Shown here in pieces: positions 1 through 14,300 of a DNA stretch of 64,000 nucleotides. This DNA is from Owenia fusiformis (Eukaryota; Annelida; Polychaeta; Sabellida; Oweniidae): contig CAIIXF020000011.1 in the NCBI GenBank assembly GCA_903813345.2, positions 32,604,166-32,668,165 of the forward strand, given 5' to 3'. The first letter of the stretch is position 1; the number at the start of each line of letters is the position of its first letter. The translations under genes and the position numbers were made by a program. The notes under the pieces were generated by a model, which saw only the letters and a program-made list of their open reading frames with translations, was not told where the DNA came from and made no database searches.

Positions 1-1061
1 GGCACGATTCGGGTCCGGGTCGGGTCGGGCCAGAGAAATCCGATTCGAGTTCCAACTCGGGTCGGGTTATATAGGCAAAAATTAAAAATCTTCAAAAAAA
101 ATAAAATTGGTTTTCATTTTAGCATTTTCATGCTTACCATGCTTATAGCCGTACTCCCGATGACACATCCGGGAAACGACATGGTCCTTTTTGATGGGAT
201 GGAACCCGAAATGCAGCCAAATTGGTGCCTTGAGAGAGGCTGGAGGATTTTTTAGGAGAAGAGATTTAGGCATGTTCTTTTTTGCTGAACAGGCATATAT
301 CTACGAACGACCGGCGCGTTTGCAACAACACACCCAACACTTACGATTATCAATAAATCAGTGATTTATCTCATAGTTTTCATACTAGAAACACTCTAAA
401 GTATTTGAGTTGAAAAGAATTCGGATATAATCTGATAAAAAGCACAAATTTCAACAACTTTTATTTAAGATCTAAAAACAAATACCGAACACAAAAGCCT
501 GTGGTCGTTCGTATATTAGACATTTAACGACCGTGTAGAACTTTCGTAACAGAACAAAAAAGTCAGAGTTTGTTCCCATTATTATCGTTTTACCTGTCAT
601 CTATTTGTATTCGGGGGGATAATAAACAATTGTTTACTCATAAAACATAGAAAATTTCTCACAGGGAATGACAACATACATTAATAATAAAGATAAAATA
701 ACGAACGTCATTTTATTTTCGTTCGTAAATTAATCACCAAAAAGAAAACAAAACAAGTCTGACGTAAGTTTATAATTTCTATTTTATTCCAATCATTACA
801 TACAAACAAGTAATGTTATTACATTAATAATACTCAGGACATTTCTAATATCTAATATAAACACATAGATGGGCTAGATCATGAAAGAAAGCCTTGAAAT
901 CTACAGTTTAGATACCAAAAATTGCCTGGAATTATAAACCGGACGTTATCATCATTTTCAACCCGAACGAGTCGACTCCTCAACTAGAGGAGTCGATTCG
1001 GGTCAACCCGAAGGCCTCAACCCGCGGGGAATCGACTCATCGGGTCATCGTCCCACCCCTA
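1..1061. mobile_element. hAT-like non-autonomous DNA transposon, truncated by the window edge
   Basis: Both ends carry GC-rich motifs of GGGTCGGG type in opposite orientation, although the surroundings are AT-rich: 1-70 on the left and about 957-1061 on the right. Read inward from the right end, the terminus is TAGGGGTGGGACGATGACCC, which resembles hAT terminal repeats beginning C/TAGGGGTGGG. The window starts with GGCACGATTCGGG, which would be about the ninth base of the matching left terminus. The interior is AT-rich with no long reading frame, so the element looks non-autonomous. An 8-bp target duplication would be CTTAACAC at 1062-1069; its left copy lies outside the window. The call rests on terminus resemblance and inverted symmetry. 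Confidence 0.5.
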
Positions 1062-1180
1062 CTTAACACATTTTGATAGCATTGAGTAAGACTATAATAT
1101 AAGCAAAAGCGGTTTAAACTTTATATGGGGCCTTTAACAATATATCTATATCCTTTTCATGATGCATATTCTTTTGATAG

Positions 1181-4100
1181 GAAAAGGAGGATAAGAGGCG
1201 GAAGGAAATGGAGGACAAGGGGAGGAAAGATGAAGATAGGAAAAAGAGGATAGAAGAACAATTGAAGCAGCGAAGACAAGAACAGAAAAAGTATGAGACA
1301 ACTTTTTTGTGTTTTTTGGGGTTTGGTGGTTGGTGTTTGGCATCTGTATGTTGAAATTAATAGGTGGTCAATAGTAATATACTCAGTCATTGGACCAGTT
1401 CTTCGTGCCTTCAGGGTAGTGATCGACACTCCTCAAAAGGTCCACTTAAGCTACCTTAAAATAGTCACTCCTTTAAAACAATGTCATACATAATTTTTGG
1501 TTATGCTAAACATTTTAGAAATATATTGTACATGAGTATTTGTTTTAAGGAAAAATGAAGAACGCCAAAAACGTGCAGCAGAATTACGTGAAATGCACCA
1601 GAAGAAAGAAGCTGAGTTGAAGAAGCGTACTATCGAGGCCAACAACAAATTAGCGCAGAAGACGAGAGAGGAAAGGCTTAAGGAAGACATGAAAGAAAAA
1701 CAAAAACTAAGGTACAGAACTGAAAAAAATTTCAATACTAAAAACAATGAATGATTTGATGCTATGAATAGAAGTAATAAGGTAAAATAAGGTTTGTCTA
1801 TTGATGTTTTAAAATCATCCCTTCAATGTTCTATTATAAACCATGAGTCAGATCTACTCTTTGCCTTTTGAAGTTTCTAAAGTGCTTGTTTCATTATATG
1901 ATTACAGGGAAAAGAAAATGGCCGAAGTTGGGGAAAAGCGTAACAAGGAAGAAGAAATTAGATTACAAAAACTAAAAGACCAGGTAAATCTTAAATCTTC
2001 TCTTGAAAGCGATTTGAGATGGTTCCAAAGAGGCGACAATAATTCAAAAGATTTTAATTATTCATAATAATAGCTCCTTTTGGTAAATTAATTTCTTAAT
2101 TGAATAAATTAAAGATACATCAATATTTATTTTCTGCGCATGAATAAATAAATAGAAAATCAAGCATACTTAGTTCAATAAAGCAAGCCACAATATTTCA
2201 ATCATTGTTGCATTTACAGGAGGAAGAGCAGAAACGTCATGATGATATGATGAAGAGAAAGAAAGAGTACGAAGAGCAAGAAAGACAGAAGAAGGCAGCT
2301 GAGCAGAAGCGATTAGAGGAAGAAAGGTCAGTTTAGTTGTAAATAAATCAACATATTTTTGAACAGCAAATGACAGTTAGTATTTGTTTTAGCTAAACTT
2401 ATTCTGTTCTGAGTTTTGTGCAATGTGCTTGTATTTCAGACAACAAGAAGTAGAAAGGGAGAGACAGCGGGAGATTCAAAGGATAAGGAAACAACAGGAG
2501 GACAAGGAGCGAGAGAGACAGAAAGCTAAGGAAGAAAGGTCAGTGTTTTTTTACTAATTTTAAAAAGATACCTTCTAACCATGCTTATCTTAAACATCTA
2601 CGTTTGAGTTGGTTTCTATTTCTGTCACTATCAATTACCATCTACCACTGTGAAAGAGAATGTAATGGTCATTTATTGCAGTGTTATTCTTAACATATTT
2701 TAGGGAGAAGGAACTTGAGCGGCTTAGAGTCGAGAGAGAAAGGACAGAACTAGAGAGAGTACGAGAACGTGACAGACTAGCACGTGAACAGCTGGAAAGG
2801 GAACGAGAGGAGGTAAGAACTGTGCTGTGATTCGCCTGTGAATATATAAAATGAGTAGTAGAAGAGTGGATTAGTATTACACAGGATTTAATATAATCAT
2901 TACTTTAAATTGAATAGTAATACCCAAATGTCAGGTAGTTTATTCATTTATGGGCCTACCTACAATACAATCAATGATAGAGTATTCAGCATAAAACTTC
3001 TATAGTGTCCACATAAAAGTGTACCTACAAATCAACTCCAGGCTAACTTAAGAATTATGTCAATTAACAGATATTTGACAAATAGCCTGCATCAATTTTT
3101 GTATTTTTATCCCACCGAACGAAGTTCGAGGGGGATATAGAGAAGCCGTCCGTCCGTCCGGGCGATAACTCCAATACTGGTTGACGGATTTGGTTCAAAT
3201 TTTATAGGCTTATGCTTTATAAGTGTAGGACCTCTGCTCGAGATGGAATTTTCAATATGGCCGCTGAATTCAAAATGGCCGCCATTTATCGTAAAAAATG
3301 TAATCGTTGATTTCTCAAATACAAGTTGACGGATTTGGTTCAAATTTTATATGCTGATGCCTGGCGACAAAGGAATTTCGCACAAAAAGAGATTCTCAAG
3401 ATGGCCGCTTAATTTCAAAATGGCGGCCATTTTTCGTAAAAATATGTAATCTTTGATAACTCAAATACCAGTGAACGGATTTGGTTCAAATTTTATATGA
3501 TGATGCTTAGGGACGCAGTAGCTATGTTCGACAAAACTTTTTCAAGATGGCGGCTGAATTTTAAGATGGCGGCCAATTTTCGTAAAAAACGTAATCTTTG
3601 ATAACTCATATACCAGTGAACGGATTTGGTTCAAATTTTATATGATGATGCCTAGTTCACAATGGTATAAACTAACTTTGTGCCAAATTTCATGCTTCTA
3701 TCACAAAGTGCACAAACATTTCAACATTTACACTAGCTATAATATGCATAATATATTTTGTTCGGGTGGATTTGCTACTCCGTGGAGTTGCTGTTTTTCT
3801 AGTTTTTTACCAAGTTCAAATTACTTTGTAACTACAATGACTGACCATGGAAAATAATACTGGCACACTCTACAGAGTAAATGTGTTACTTTCATATGAC
3901 TTCTGTTGTTTTGCAGGAGAGGAAGATGATAAAAGAAGCCCAGAAGAGCAAGAAGAAAGAGACTGAAGAAGAAGTTAGAATCAAAAATATGATTAATAAA
4001 CATAACACAAGTTTACAGGTGGGCTTACTGGATTTTACCTCAAAGCAGCAACTTTTTCTTTCCAATAGTAAAATAACCTGATTAAAATTGTAGTGATTGT

Positions 4101-5666
4101 AGTGATGCTGTAACCATGTAAACTAATTCTTTATAATAACTAGAACATTGATATTTTGACCCAGTCTCTATTACACTTAGATGAAAATGACAGTATATAG
4201 AAAGCAATGATCTCCCCAGCATTAGGGCAATCAGATGCAACCTTACTTGGTGCCAGAACCTAACTGGGTGCCTCACCCTATTGTCAATTTGTATATTACT
4301 TGCCACCATGTTGAAAATCTGTGTGCACACGATGAGATATTTTGGGCAAAAAAGGTAAAATCAGGATTTTAGAACACTGGAAACGATATTGACATCAGCA
4401 TGATTACCCCTGGGATATATAATCAAGATCCTGACCAAACCACCACATGTATGGACTACTAAGATTTTATGCATTATTCCAGGCCACCAGCAGTACATCA
4501 GGCAACACAAGCATGAACACTAGTGCAGCAGTACCTAACAATCTTAATGGTACCTTCAATAAATCAAAGTCCAACCTCAACACAACAGTAGAAACGTAAG
4601 CCATCATTCTTTTTATATGTTTCCAAATGTAAAGTTGCGAAGGCAGGCAATCTCGAGAAATAAATTCTATTATTTTTTAAATGGGCATTTTACATTGGGG
4701 TTAGTTTTTGATTAGACTGCCAAGCTGCATTGAATAGAAGGAATCTGTTTTTTGTTTGAAATGCTTCCTAAAATCAAAATGTTTATGCAGAATCAGAATG
4801 AACTATTACATTCAACAAGCCAGTTTCAGTGTAATTTAACATTCAATGTTTCAGATATGAAATCACACCAGTGAAGGAAAAGAAGAAATCGACCCAGGAA
4901 AACTATGGCCTGGATGACCTTAACTCTGATGATTCCACTGATGATGATGAAGCTCCTAAAAAGAAAATCCCTAGTTGGGCACAAGGTAAGGCAGCCCTTG
5001 CAAAATGTTCAGTCTGACGATGGGTTTGTTAAAAAACTGGAAATATGATTCATGAGCATATCGTCGCTTACTATATTGCCATATGATGAAATCAGAAATC
5101 TTGATTAATTTGAAAATCTAGATTAACAATGAATGATACATTCCAGAAACATGACCCTGATAACAGGATTTTCTGCAATGTTCTGCATGCTTATTTAAGT
5201 TACGATTAATAATGCTTTTTGTTTCAGGACCTGAAAACTGAAATATTCTTTCATACACTCTTATTTTATATGTTTTAATTTTCTCTCTTTAACTGAACAG
5301 GCTAGAAAAAATTCTTCCCACTAAACTTAAATAAATAAACATATATATCAATCCATAAAAATAATTCATAAATACACAACATTTTATTTTCAACTTTTAA
5401 CAGTTAAAGAGAACCAGGCCAGTTTCTAGTCTATGAAGACATCTAATCATAATGCTTTTGATTGAATTTCAGGTGCCGCCTTGAAAGCTGCATTAATAAA
5501 CCAACATTACCACCCTCCAAACATAGATGATATATTTGGTGATATATTTGTCATGCCAGACTTGTGTGTTATATTTAAAAAGCAGAAAGCTAGGTTCCAT
5601 AAACGTACTAGCTCTGCAGTGTGGGACTCGCCTTTGTACAAACCAGCAGCGAAATTACAGTCATAA
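1181..5666 (+). CDS. INCENP: INCENP, inner centromere protein (3' portion, ten exons; 5' exons outside the window)
   Basis: INCENP is the scaffold of the chromosomal passenger complex and binds and activates Aurora B kinase at centromeres and the spindle midzone. Exons read: 1181-1290, 1550-1711, 1908-1983, 2220-2326, 2440-2538, 2704-2812, 3917-4018, 4483-4595, 4855-4985 and 5473-5666. All junctions are GT-AG and the frame is continuous. The first seven exons encode a Glu/Lys/Arg-rich helix, the INCENP coiled coil or single alpha-helix. Exon 9 carries [17 protein letters not shown] and IPSWAQ. The last exon completes the IN-box with [17 protein letters not shown] and ends in the Aurora B-phosphorylated TSS motif ([12 protein letters not shown]), a short tail and TAA. 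This order matches the vertebrate C terminus. The N-terminal survivin/borealin-binding part lies left of the window. Confidence 0.93.
3098..3780. repeat. Interspersed element with internal repeats of about 145 bp, in an INCENP intron
   Basis: The segment opens with a motif containing CACCGAACGAAGTTCGAGG and CCGTCCGTCCGTCC. It then repeats a block with ACGGATTTGGTTCAAATTTT near 3184, 3329, 3476 and 3620, each followed by lines rich in AAGATGGC/AAAATGGCGGCC. It ends near GTTCGGGTGGATTTGC. No intact reading frame is seen. A divergent inverted copy lies at 41691-41935 with CAGACAGACAGATGG and ATATCCCTCTTGAACTTGG, so this is a dispersed family. Its class is not recognised. Confidence 0.6.
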
Positions 5667-8315
5667 CAACATGCATCACATAGCAATTGGCAATTTATAT
5701 ACATGTAAATATGTACAGATGTGTAATATAAGAACACTGAGTGACCTCCTGTGAGAAGTGAATGAACTGTGAATAGGGCTCTCCCCATTCTGTAATTTCT
5801 GAGGTGCAGCACCTCAATATCACAAAAATGCCTTTCCAATATTTCTATATGCTCCATCATAAGAAAACATAAAAATATTAAAATGTTGCATGTAAAATTA
5901 CAAAATCTTAAAATATTGCACTAAATATTACAAAAACCTAAAATATTGAACAAAAAGTTACAAAATTTAAAAATGTCTTAAGCAGACAGCAAAATCCTCC
6001 ACACAAAAAAACCTGGGGAGAGCACTGATGTATGCTATGATGACTAATCCGTCTAGTTGTATAAACTAAGACAATTTAAAAATAACTTTTATTAATTGAA
6101 TGATTGTTTACAATGTAAGACCTTATTTATATATGAACACAAGTTAGACAAAGGCACGCATATATTGTATAAGTAGTTTTCTTGGTTGTAATACATTGCA
6201 TGGACTTTATTATTTGCTTCGCAGGTGTTCAATGTTCATGCATGATATATTGTGATACTTTATCTCGAATTATCTGTATACAAACTATGGACCCGAATTG
6301 ATGAACATTTATATTTTTGTGAACTAGAACATCTATTCTCTCGAATAAGACTATTTGAATGGTCAGTACTACTTCATCTGTGTAACTTGAATATCTAAGT
6401 TATATTTCATCATTTAAATCATTCAGGTTTATTTCACTAAATTGGTCATTTCTTTTGGCCAGACTAGAAATAAACACAAGTTGTAAAATTCAGAAGACAA
6501 CAGTGAAAAATAAGATCCATTGGGAAGCTCAATTTACATGTAAATCAATATAAGAAAGATGTTCAACCAAAGAGGCATTCATTAATATAGGTTTCACTAT
6601 ATTAGTTCCTCATTTATATTTTAATGCTAAATGCATGGTTGAACCAAACGGCATTTAAAGTTTTCAAGACGGTACATGATTTCTGTATTACCAATCATGA
6701 AACTTCTGAAATTGGAGAACACCTTGTAATTGTAAATGAAAAGATCATTTTTATATTAAGTATCGATTATCAATATTTAGTTTTTTAGAATAATATTCCC
6801 AAAATCTACAAAGTGATGTATATTATATATAATATGTAGAAGAAATATAATGTCCAATGACAATAACATTTCATGTTTTTGTGATATTTTTTTGTTACTT
6901 TTATTTATAAATGTAGTCTATCTAATATGGTTTGAAAATGTCTTACCATCCACCGAAAAAGATGTTTCTTGAAAATAAAATTTTCAGTTTGATAAATATG
7001 TTTTTAAAGACCAAGTTTCTAAAATGGAAGCAAGTGTGAATTTTACCTTCATGATTTGGCAGTCATTTAAGTTTTTGATGAATCTTGAAATTGCAATTAC
7101 ATGAGAAAACTGAGAACCAAATTCTTGAGCAGATTTGTTTTGGGAAGTCATCTTGTCCTCTGCCATTTTAGAAGTTTTTCATTAAATAGTGTCATCAAGT
7201 CATGGACTGCATTATCTTCAAACTCCTGCACATTTTAGACTGGTACCACGTTCAAGAGCAAATTAACTTTTTTTGGGAAGCCATCTTGTTTTCTGGCAGT
7301 CATTTTTTGCAATTCAGTTTTTTTGATGAATCTTGTCATCACAATGGCAGAAAAATTGCTTAAAATTTCTTCACGTTTTTACACATGTTAGAGGGTAAAG
7401 TTCCAAAGGTGATTAACTTTTGGATCTTGTTTCCTGCAGCTATTTAGGAGTTTATTGATAAATTTCGTCATTGTCATTTCAGGAAAACTGATCATTGGAT
7501 TTTCTTTATAACACAGGGTACCAAGTTTTACAATAGATTAACTTTTGGATGGCCATCTTGTTTCCTGTCAGCCATTCTAGAATTTTTTCGATAAGTCTTG
7601 ACATCAACATTCCAGGAAGACAACTTATTGGAATTTCACATGTCATTAACTTATAGTTTGCTAATTGGTCATGTGATTTCTTTGCTGTCATTGTACCATG
7701 TACCATGTCAAGAGCAATTGATTTTCACTAATAGGAGTACAGGTTTAACCTTGAAACAATAGAAATCAAATTCATAGCATTAACACTAGGAAACGTGTCT
7801 TCTTATCGAGTGACAGTAATGCAAAATTTTGAGATTCATCAATATTGAGGTATTTCTATAAAAAAAATGACAGATGAACAAGTATGTATAAATATCAGAC
7901 TGAAGTGTATTATGTTGCCTAGCAGTAACACTCATACTTTATTGTTCGATGTTTATGCCATGACCCTCAAAGAAATTAACTTTTACAAAAAATGTCCCAT
8001 TTTTAGATCCTGTTTTGGTTTGGCTTTGACATATTTCTTAAAGTGAATACCTCATTCAGGGAAATTTTCTAAAATGTTGCCCATTCTCTCAGATTCTCAT
8101 GAGTTCATGCACTTTGTATATAACATGAACCTTCTAAAGGTTGTATCATATCTCATAAAGATGTTTGAATGTAAAATCATTGTTTGCTGCAGAAAGGTGG
8201 CATATGTGTTTTGATTAAATACTTACCTCTCATTTGAAGAGCCTCGCTGAGGTTGTGCTCTTTCAAAGGGTTTGTATTGAAGCAATCAGTAGACTTATAA
8301 AAAAAGATTAGAAGG
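5667..8315. other. INCENP 3' UTR and intergenic DNA
   Basis: This is AT-rich DNA without a credible coding exon. An AATAAA near 6468 could end a long INCENP mRNA. The part at 7000-7740 is a degenerate tandem repeat, listed separately. A short AT-rich stretch with TATAAAAAA lies at about 8296, just before the next gene's start codon. Confidence 0.5.
7000..7740. repeat. Degenerate tandem repeat, unit about 130-145 bp
   Basis: Blocks resembling GGCCATCTTGTTTCCTG recur near 7144, 7275, 7420 and 7548. Each is followed by a block resembling TTTTGATGAATCTTGTCAT and another resembling TTCAGGAAAACTGA. The units differ by many substitutions and indels, so the array is old. No protein is encoded. Confidence 0.45.
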
Positions 8316-8379
8316 ATGGAGTCTATCATGAATCTAGCTGTGATAGTTTTCCTTGCTGGACTTATAAATCTAAGTGAAG
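8316..8379 (+). CDS. Exon 1 of the mosaic gene: signal peptide
   Basis: The ATG at 8316 opens a short basic-poor start followed by a hydrophobic run and then SEG at the donor GTAAG. A second in-frame ATG at 8328 would also leave a complete signal peptide, so the exact start is open. The exon ends in phase 1. Confidence 0.7.
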
Positions 8380-11300
8380 GTAAGTTCTCTGGATTTATTT
8401 ATTGGATTAATACATTTTCACTTATATCATATTTTTAGGATCATTATAATTCTCATCTGTTAAAGGGTATATACAAACTGGAACTTTAGTTCAAAAATTA
8501 TAATGAAAAAATTGGAAACTTTCATAATTGATGAGATACACTATTTTCAGGATTTAAAATTGAGTGATAGGAATTTATTCTGTTCTTAAAATGACGCTCA
8601 GGCGTGGCAATTTGTTTAGCCTTATGAGACATATTTTAAACATTTGAGCATTAGCAATCATACAAGAGCATGATACTTTTTGTACAAATTTTTGTGAAGT
8701 CCAATTTTAGTTTAAACGTAATTTCAAAACATTTTTCAACTGCGTAGCATGTGTAGATTTGTATAAAAATGTCTGAAAATATAAAAGTATTTTCAGATGG
8801 AATTTTAATGCATAATTTTTGTTGATTTTTAGGAACAAATAGTAGCCACATGATTTATGTAAAAACAGGGGATTTAGGCAATGGTACTGAAGGAGTTAGC
8901 ATAGTGATTGATTCTAATACGTATCTTCTTGAATATGATGACCCTTCAAGATCACCTTTCACTGGTAATGGGTAGGTTAATCATTTTCCTCACAATTTGT
9001 CTAACATTTGTCTGTCCTGCAATGAAACTGTATAATAGATTGACTGATGGTAAGGCTATAGAGAATTATACCAACAGTTAGGGCCAGATCTGCCCCCCCC
9101 TATGATCTCGGAAAAGACCAGTCATAGGAGAATGTATTAGGTATCATTGGAAAGCTTATTGCCAGTATTTTCAGCTTAGTTATAATTAGAGCCATTATTG
9201 ATGAAGAAATTCATATTATAAGAACATAGGGGTTTATTTTAAACTTTCCTTCTAGGAGGGTTAGAGTCATGATTTTCTAAAATATGCCTAATTCAATTTT
9301 AAGAAAAGCCAGAAAGTGTCAGATAAAAAGACAAACTACGAAAAAAGTTATCAAAAGAATCCTCAGGGGGGGGGGGCAGATCTGCCTTCCCTAACCATTT
9401 ATGGGTTAAGGCATTTTGGCTCTAGGATTAAGTGACCATTCTTGTAATTCCTTCCTCAAATCTTGTTAGTGAAGTATGTAGTCCATTGCGAAACATTTAC
9501 AATTGACATTTGACGAAAGTTATGTAATCTTGCTCTTACTCTGTCATTCTATCCTTGCATCAAAGAAACACTGGTTTATTTATTAAATTACAAGGGTGTT
9601 TCACTTCTATATTTCATATCTGTTTTCAGCACTGATAGTTTTGAAATAGATGGCCCAGATATTGATGTTGAGCTCATAGATCACATTGATGTTTTGTTAG
9701 AGCCATGTGCCCAAGTAACTCAATACCAAGGAAACACCGGAAGTTGGAATTTAATCAAGGTAATTTGTTAGTTTTTTCTTAAATAAAAAATTTGAGATGT
9801 ACTTTGTTGCATCATGAGTGATTATAGATTTAGGGGCTTGGGTAATAGTGGTGTTTTCTAAACAATTAAGCACCAGAGTTTGTCTTTGAAAAGAGCACAT
9901 TCTTTCAATGAAATGCATACAAAAATACACTGATCAAGGAAAATATACAGAAGAAACATTTTTTTCGAGGCACATTTAGGAATATATTTTTTCAAGCCAA
10001 CCACACACAAGAACACAAAGTTTCAATGAAACACAACATATAAAAGAACACATGTTTCCAACACAGTTTTTATTTTATTTTTCAATCTTATTAATCAACT
10101 TGTTTTGCATTTTAAAACTGCTGCATTCTCCCATTATGATATTTATCTGAAAAGAGTCCAATTTGAGGAGTTTCCTGTCTTGATTGTTCTATGTCTGCCC
10201 AGGAAAAAAAGGATTATTCCACTCAGGTAATGTCAATATCAAATTTCAGTCCTTAAAAGCTTTTTAACAAAAATCGAATCACAGACAATTGGTTAATTTG
10301 ATTGACCAGACTTAATTACTTTTTCACATTTCAGCAGTTAAAGTACACAGTAAAACTTGTGTACAATGAACACCTATGGAGCCACAAAAATGTGTTCATT
10401 GTAGGCAGGTGTTTATTACAGAGAGTGTAATTTATGCAGAAGTCAGTAGAGTATGTGCGAAAGAAGGGTGTTTGGTCTGTTTACTAGAACCAGAACAGGT
10501 GTTCACTAGAGAGAGGTGTTCACTAAGATGGGTTTTACTGTTATATGTATTTACATCCTCTTTGCACTCAATATCTTGAGCTGATAACATAAACAATCAG
10601 ACATTTGTAGGAAGAATACAATGAATAAGAAAGGTTTTGTTTGATGCTCAAGTAATATTGTTGGCAGCCCAGAGTTCATTCACATGATTCACATTGTGTA
10701 TGTAAAGGACGATTCTTGGTTTGGAGAACGAAGTTCATCAATCTAAATGAGCATTATCCCTGCTTCGGACTTTGATTTCTTTACATAATATAGATTTGAA
10801 TGTCTTCTTTTGAATAGTCATAATTTAATCTGGGAAATATTTCTAGATTTTTCGCAAAAATAATATTAGCGCAGTACACTGATGAACTTCTTTCCCCAAA
10901 TCTAGACTTGTATTTTATTGATTCGGTCAATTTGAGCCATATCCCTGCTTCAGACCAATTTGTTATTTTTACATCTTGTAGATTTAAATGTCCTCTTTTG
11001 AATATTTATAGTTTAATTAGGATAATATTTCTATATTTTTCATTAAAAAAATTATTAGCCCAGGAGACTGTTCTCCAAACCGAGAATCGTCTTTTAAATG
11101 AATATTAGACCAACATGAACTTCATGTTTGCTTCTTGTTATCTTATATATGTGATCCAAAAAAGGAGATAAACCAAGGTATGTGATCCAAAAATGGAGAT
11201 AAACCAAGATATGTGATCCAAAAATGGAGATAAACCAAGATTTGTGATCCAAAAATGGAGATAAACGAGGATTTGTGATCCAAAAAAGATATAAACCAAG

Positions 11301-14300
11301 AAAGACTTAAATTACAAGAATATAAATTTATAGAAATAGCATCCCGTGCCTAAAACTTAAAGGAATTTGTAGTTTTGATTTGGGTTAGATAAAAATCACT
11401 ATCCCTTGCCTTGTAAATCTTGAATATTTTATGTATAAACAATGAATAAAACCAAATATGATCTGGGTATAAACATGTTCACTAGTGGCCCTTATCAGTG
11501 TGATCTATTAACAGAACAAATAAATTGATTTTTCTATACTTTATTGTGTAAACATCCTTTTCCTTCAAATCTTCAACTGACGTGATATAAACTAGCGCCT
11601 GGATGCTTTATCAGGACCATCCAATCTAACATACTGAAACAATGGGTAGACCATTGCATTTTACAAGTAGACCAATCAATCTGTCATGAAATAATGGGTA
11701 GACCATTGTATTTTACAAGTAGACCAATCAATCTGTCATGCTGAAAGAATGGGTAGACCATTGTATTTTACATGTAGACCAATCAATCTGTCATACTGAA
11801 ACAATGGGTAGACCATTGCATTTTACAAGTAGACCAATCAATCTGTCATACTGAAACTATGGGTAGACCATTGTATTTTACAAGTAGACCAATCCATCTA
11901 TCATGCTGAAACAATGGGTAGACCATTGTATTTTACATGTAGACCAATCATTCTGACATATTGAAACAATGGGTAGACCATTGTATTTTACAAGTAGACC
12001 AATCAGTCTGTCATGCTGAAACAATGGGTAGACCATTGTATTTTACATGTAGACCAATCAATCTGACATATTGAAACAATGGGTAGACCATTGTATTTTA
12101 CAAGTAGACCAATCAATCTGTCATACTGAAACAATGGGTAGACCATTGTATTTTACAAGTAGACCAATCAGTCTGTCATGCTGAAACAATGGGTAGACCA
12201 TTGTATTTTACAAGAAGACCAATCAATCTGTCATGCTGAAACAATGGGTAGACCAGTGGATTTTACAAGTAGACCAATCAATCTGACATATTGAAACAAT
12301 GGGTAGACCATTGTATTTTACATGTAGACCAATCAATCTGTCATGCTGAAACAATGGGTAGACCATTGTATTTTACAAGTAGACCAATCAATCTGTCATA
12401 CTGAAACAATGGGTAGACCATTGTATTTTACAAGTAGACCAATCAATCTGTCATGCTGAAACAATGGGTAGACCATTGTATTTTACAAGTAGACCAATCA
12501 ATCTGTCATGCTGAAACAATGGGTAGACCATTGTATTTTACAAGTAGACCAGTCCATCTGTCATACTGAAACAATGGGTAGACCATTGTATTTTACATGA
12601 AGACCAATCAATCTGTCATGCTGAAACAATGAGTAGACCATTGTGTTTTACAAGTAGACCTGGTGAATCAATCGGTCATGCTGAAACAATGGGTAGACCA
12701 TTGTATTTTACAAGTAGACCTGGTGAATCAATCGGTCATGCTGAAACAATGGGTAGACCATTTGATTTTACAAGTAGACCAATCAATCTGTCATGCTGAA
12801 ACAATGGGTAAACCATTGTATTTTACAAGTAGACCAATCAATCTGTCATACTGAAACAATGGGTAGACCATTGTATTTTACAAGTAGACCATTCAATCTG
12901 TCATGCTGAAACAATGGGTAGACCATTGTATTTTACAATTAGACCAATCAATCTGACATATTGAAACAATGGGTAGACCATTGTATTTTACAAGTAGACC
13001 AATCAATCTGACATATTGAAACAATGGGTAGACCATTGTATTTTACAATTAGACCTGGTGAATCAATCGGTCATGCTGAAACAATGGGTAGACCATTGTA
13101 TTTTACAAGTAGACCTGGTGAATCAATCGGTCATGCTGAAACAATGGGTAGACCATTTGATTTTACAAGTAGACTAATCAATCTGTCATGCTGAAACAAT
13201 GGGTAAACCATTGTATTTTACAAGTAGACCAATCAATCTGTCATACTGAAACAATGGGTAGACCATTGTATTTTACAAGTAGACCATTCAATCTGTCATG
13301 CTGAAACAATGGGTAGACCATTGTATTTTACAATTAGACCAATCAATCTGACATATTGAAACAATGGGTAGACCATTGTGTTTTACAAGTAGACCAATCA
13401 ATCTGTCATGCTGAAACAATGGGTAAACCATTGTATTTTACAAGTAGACCAATCAATCTGTCATACTGAAACAATGGGTAGACCATTGTATTTTACAAGT
13501 AGACCATTCAATCTGTCATGCTGAAACAATGGGTAGACCATTGTATTTTACAATTAGACCAATCAATCTGACATATTGAAACAATGGGTAGACCATTGTA
13601 TTTTACAAGTAGACCAATCAATCTGACATATTGAAACAATGGGTAGACCATTGTATTTTACAATTAGACCAATCAATCTGACATATTGAAACAATGGGTA
13701 GACCATTGTATTTTACAAGTAGACCAATCAATCTGTCATGCTGAAACAATGGGTAGACCATTGTATTTTACAAGTAGATCAATCAATCTGTCATGCTGAA
13801 ACAATGGGTAGACCATTGTATTTTACAAGTAGACCAATCAATCTGTCATGCTGAAACAATGGGTAGACCATTGTATTTAACATATAGACCAATCAATTTG
13901 TCATGCTGAAACAATGGGTAGACCATTGCATTTTACAAGTAGACAAATCAATCTGACATACTGAAACAATGGGTAGACCATTGTATTTTACATGTAGAAC
14001 AATCAATCTGTCATGCTGAAACAATGGGTAGACCATTGTATTTTACAAGTAGAACAATCAATCTGTCATGCTGAAACAATGGGTAGACCATTGTATTTTG
14101 CAAGTAGACCAATCAATCTGTCATGCTGAAACAATATGTAGACCATTGTATCTTACACGTAGAGCACAACTTTTTATCTTTCATAGGAAAGTTTTCACAA
14201 CAACTGGACCCAGACTTGTTGGTCCATCAGTATATAAAAGTTACCTCACTGATTGCTGAGTAAGCTCAAAATTCTTTAGACAGCACTGATTAAATGACAA

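Noticed and set aside
5507..5860. Minus-strand frame of 117 codons
   Set aside because: It overlaps the INCENP terminal exon antisense and has no recognisable domain.
11630..14165. The regular array could be taken for a CRISPR locus
   Set aside because: Units are contiguous, 55-bp copies without unique spacers, in an animal intron. It is a satellite.
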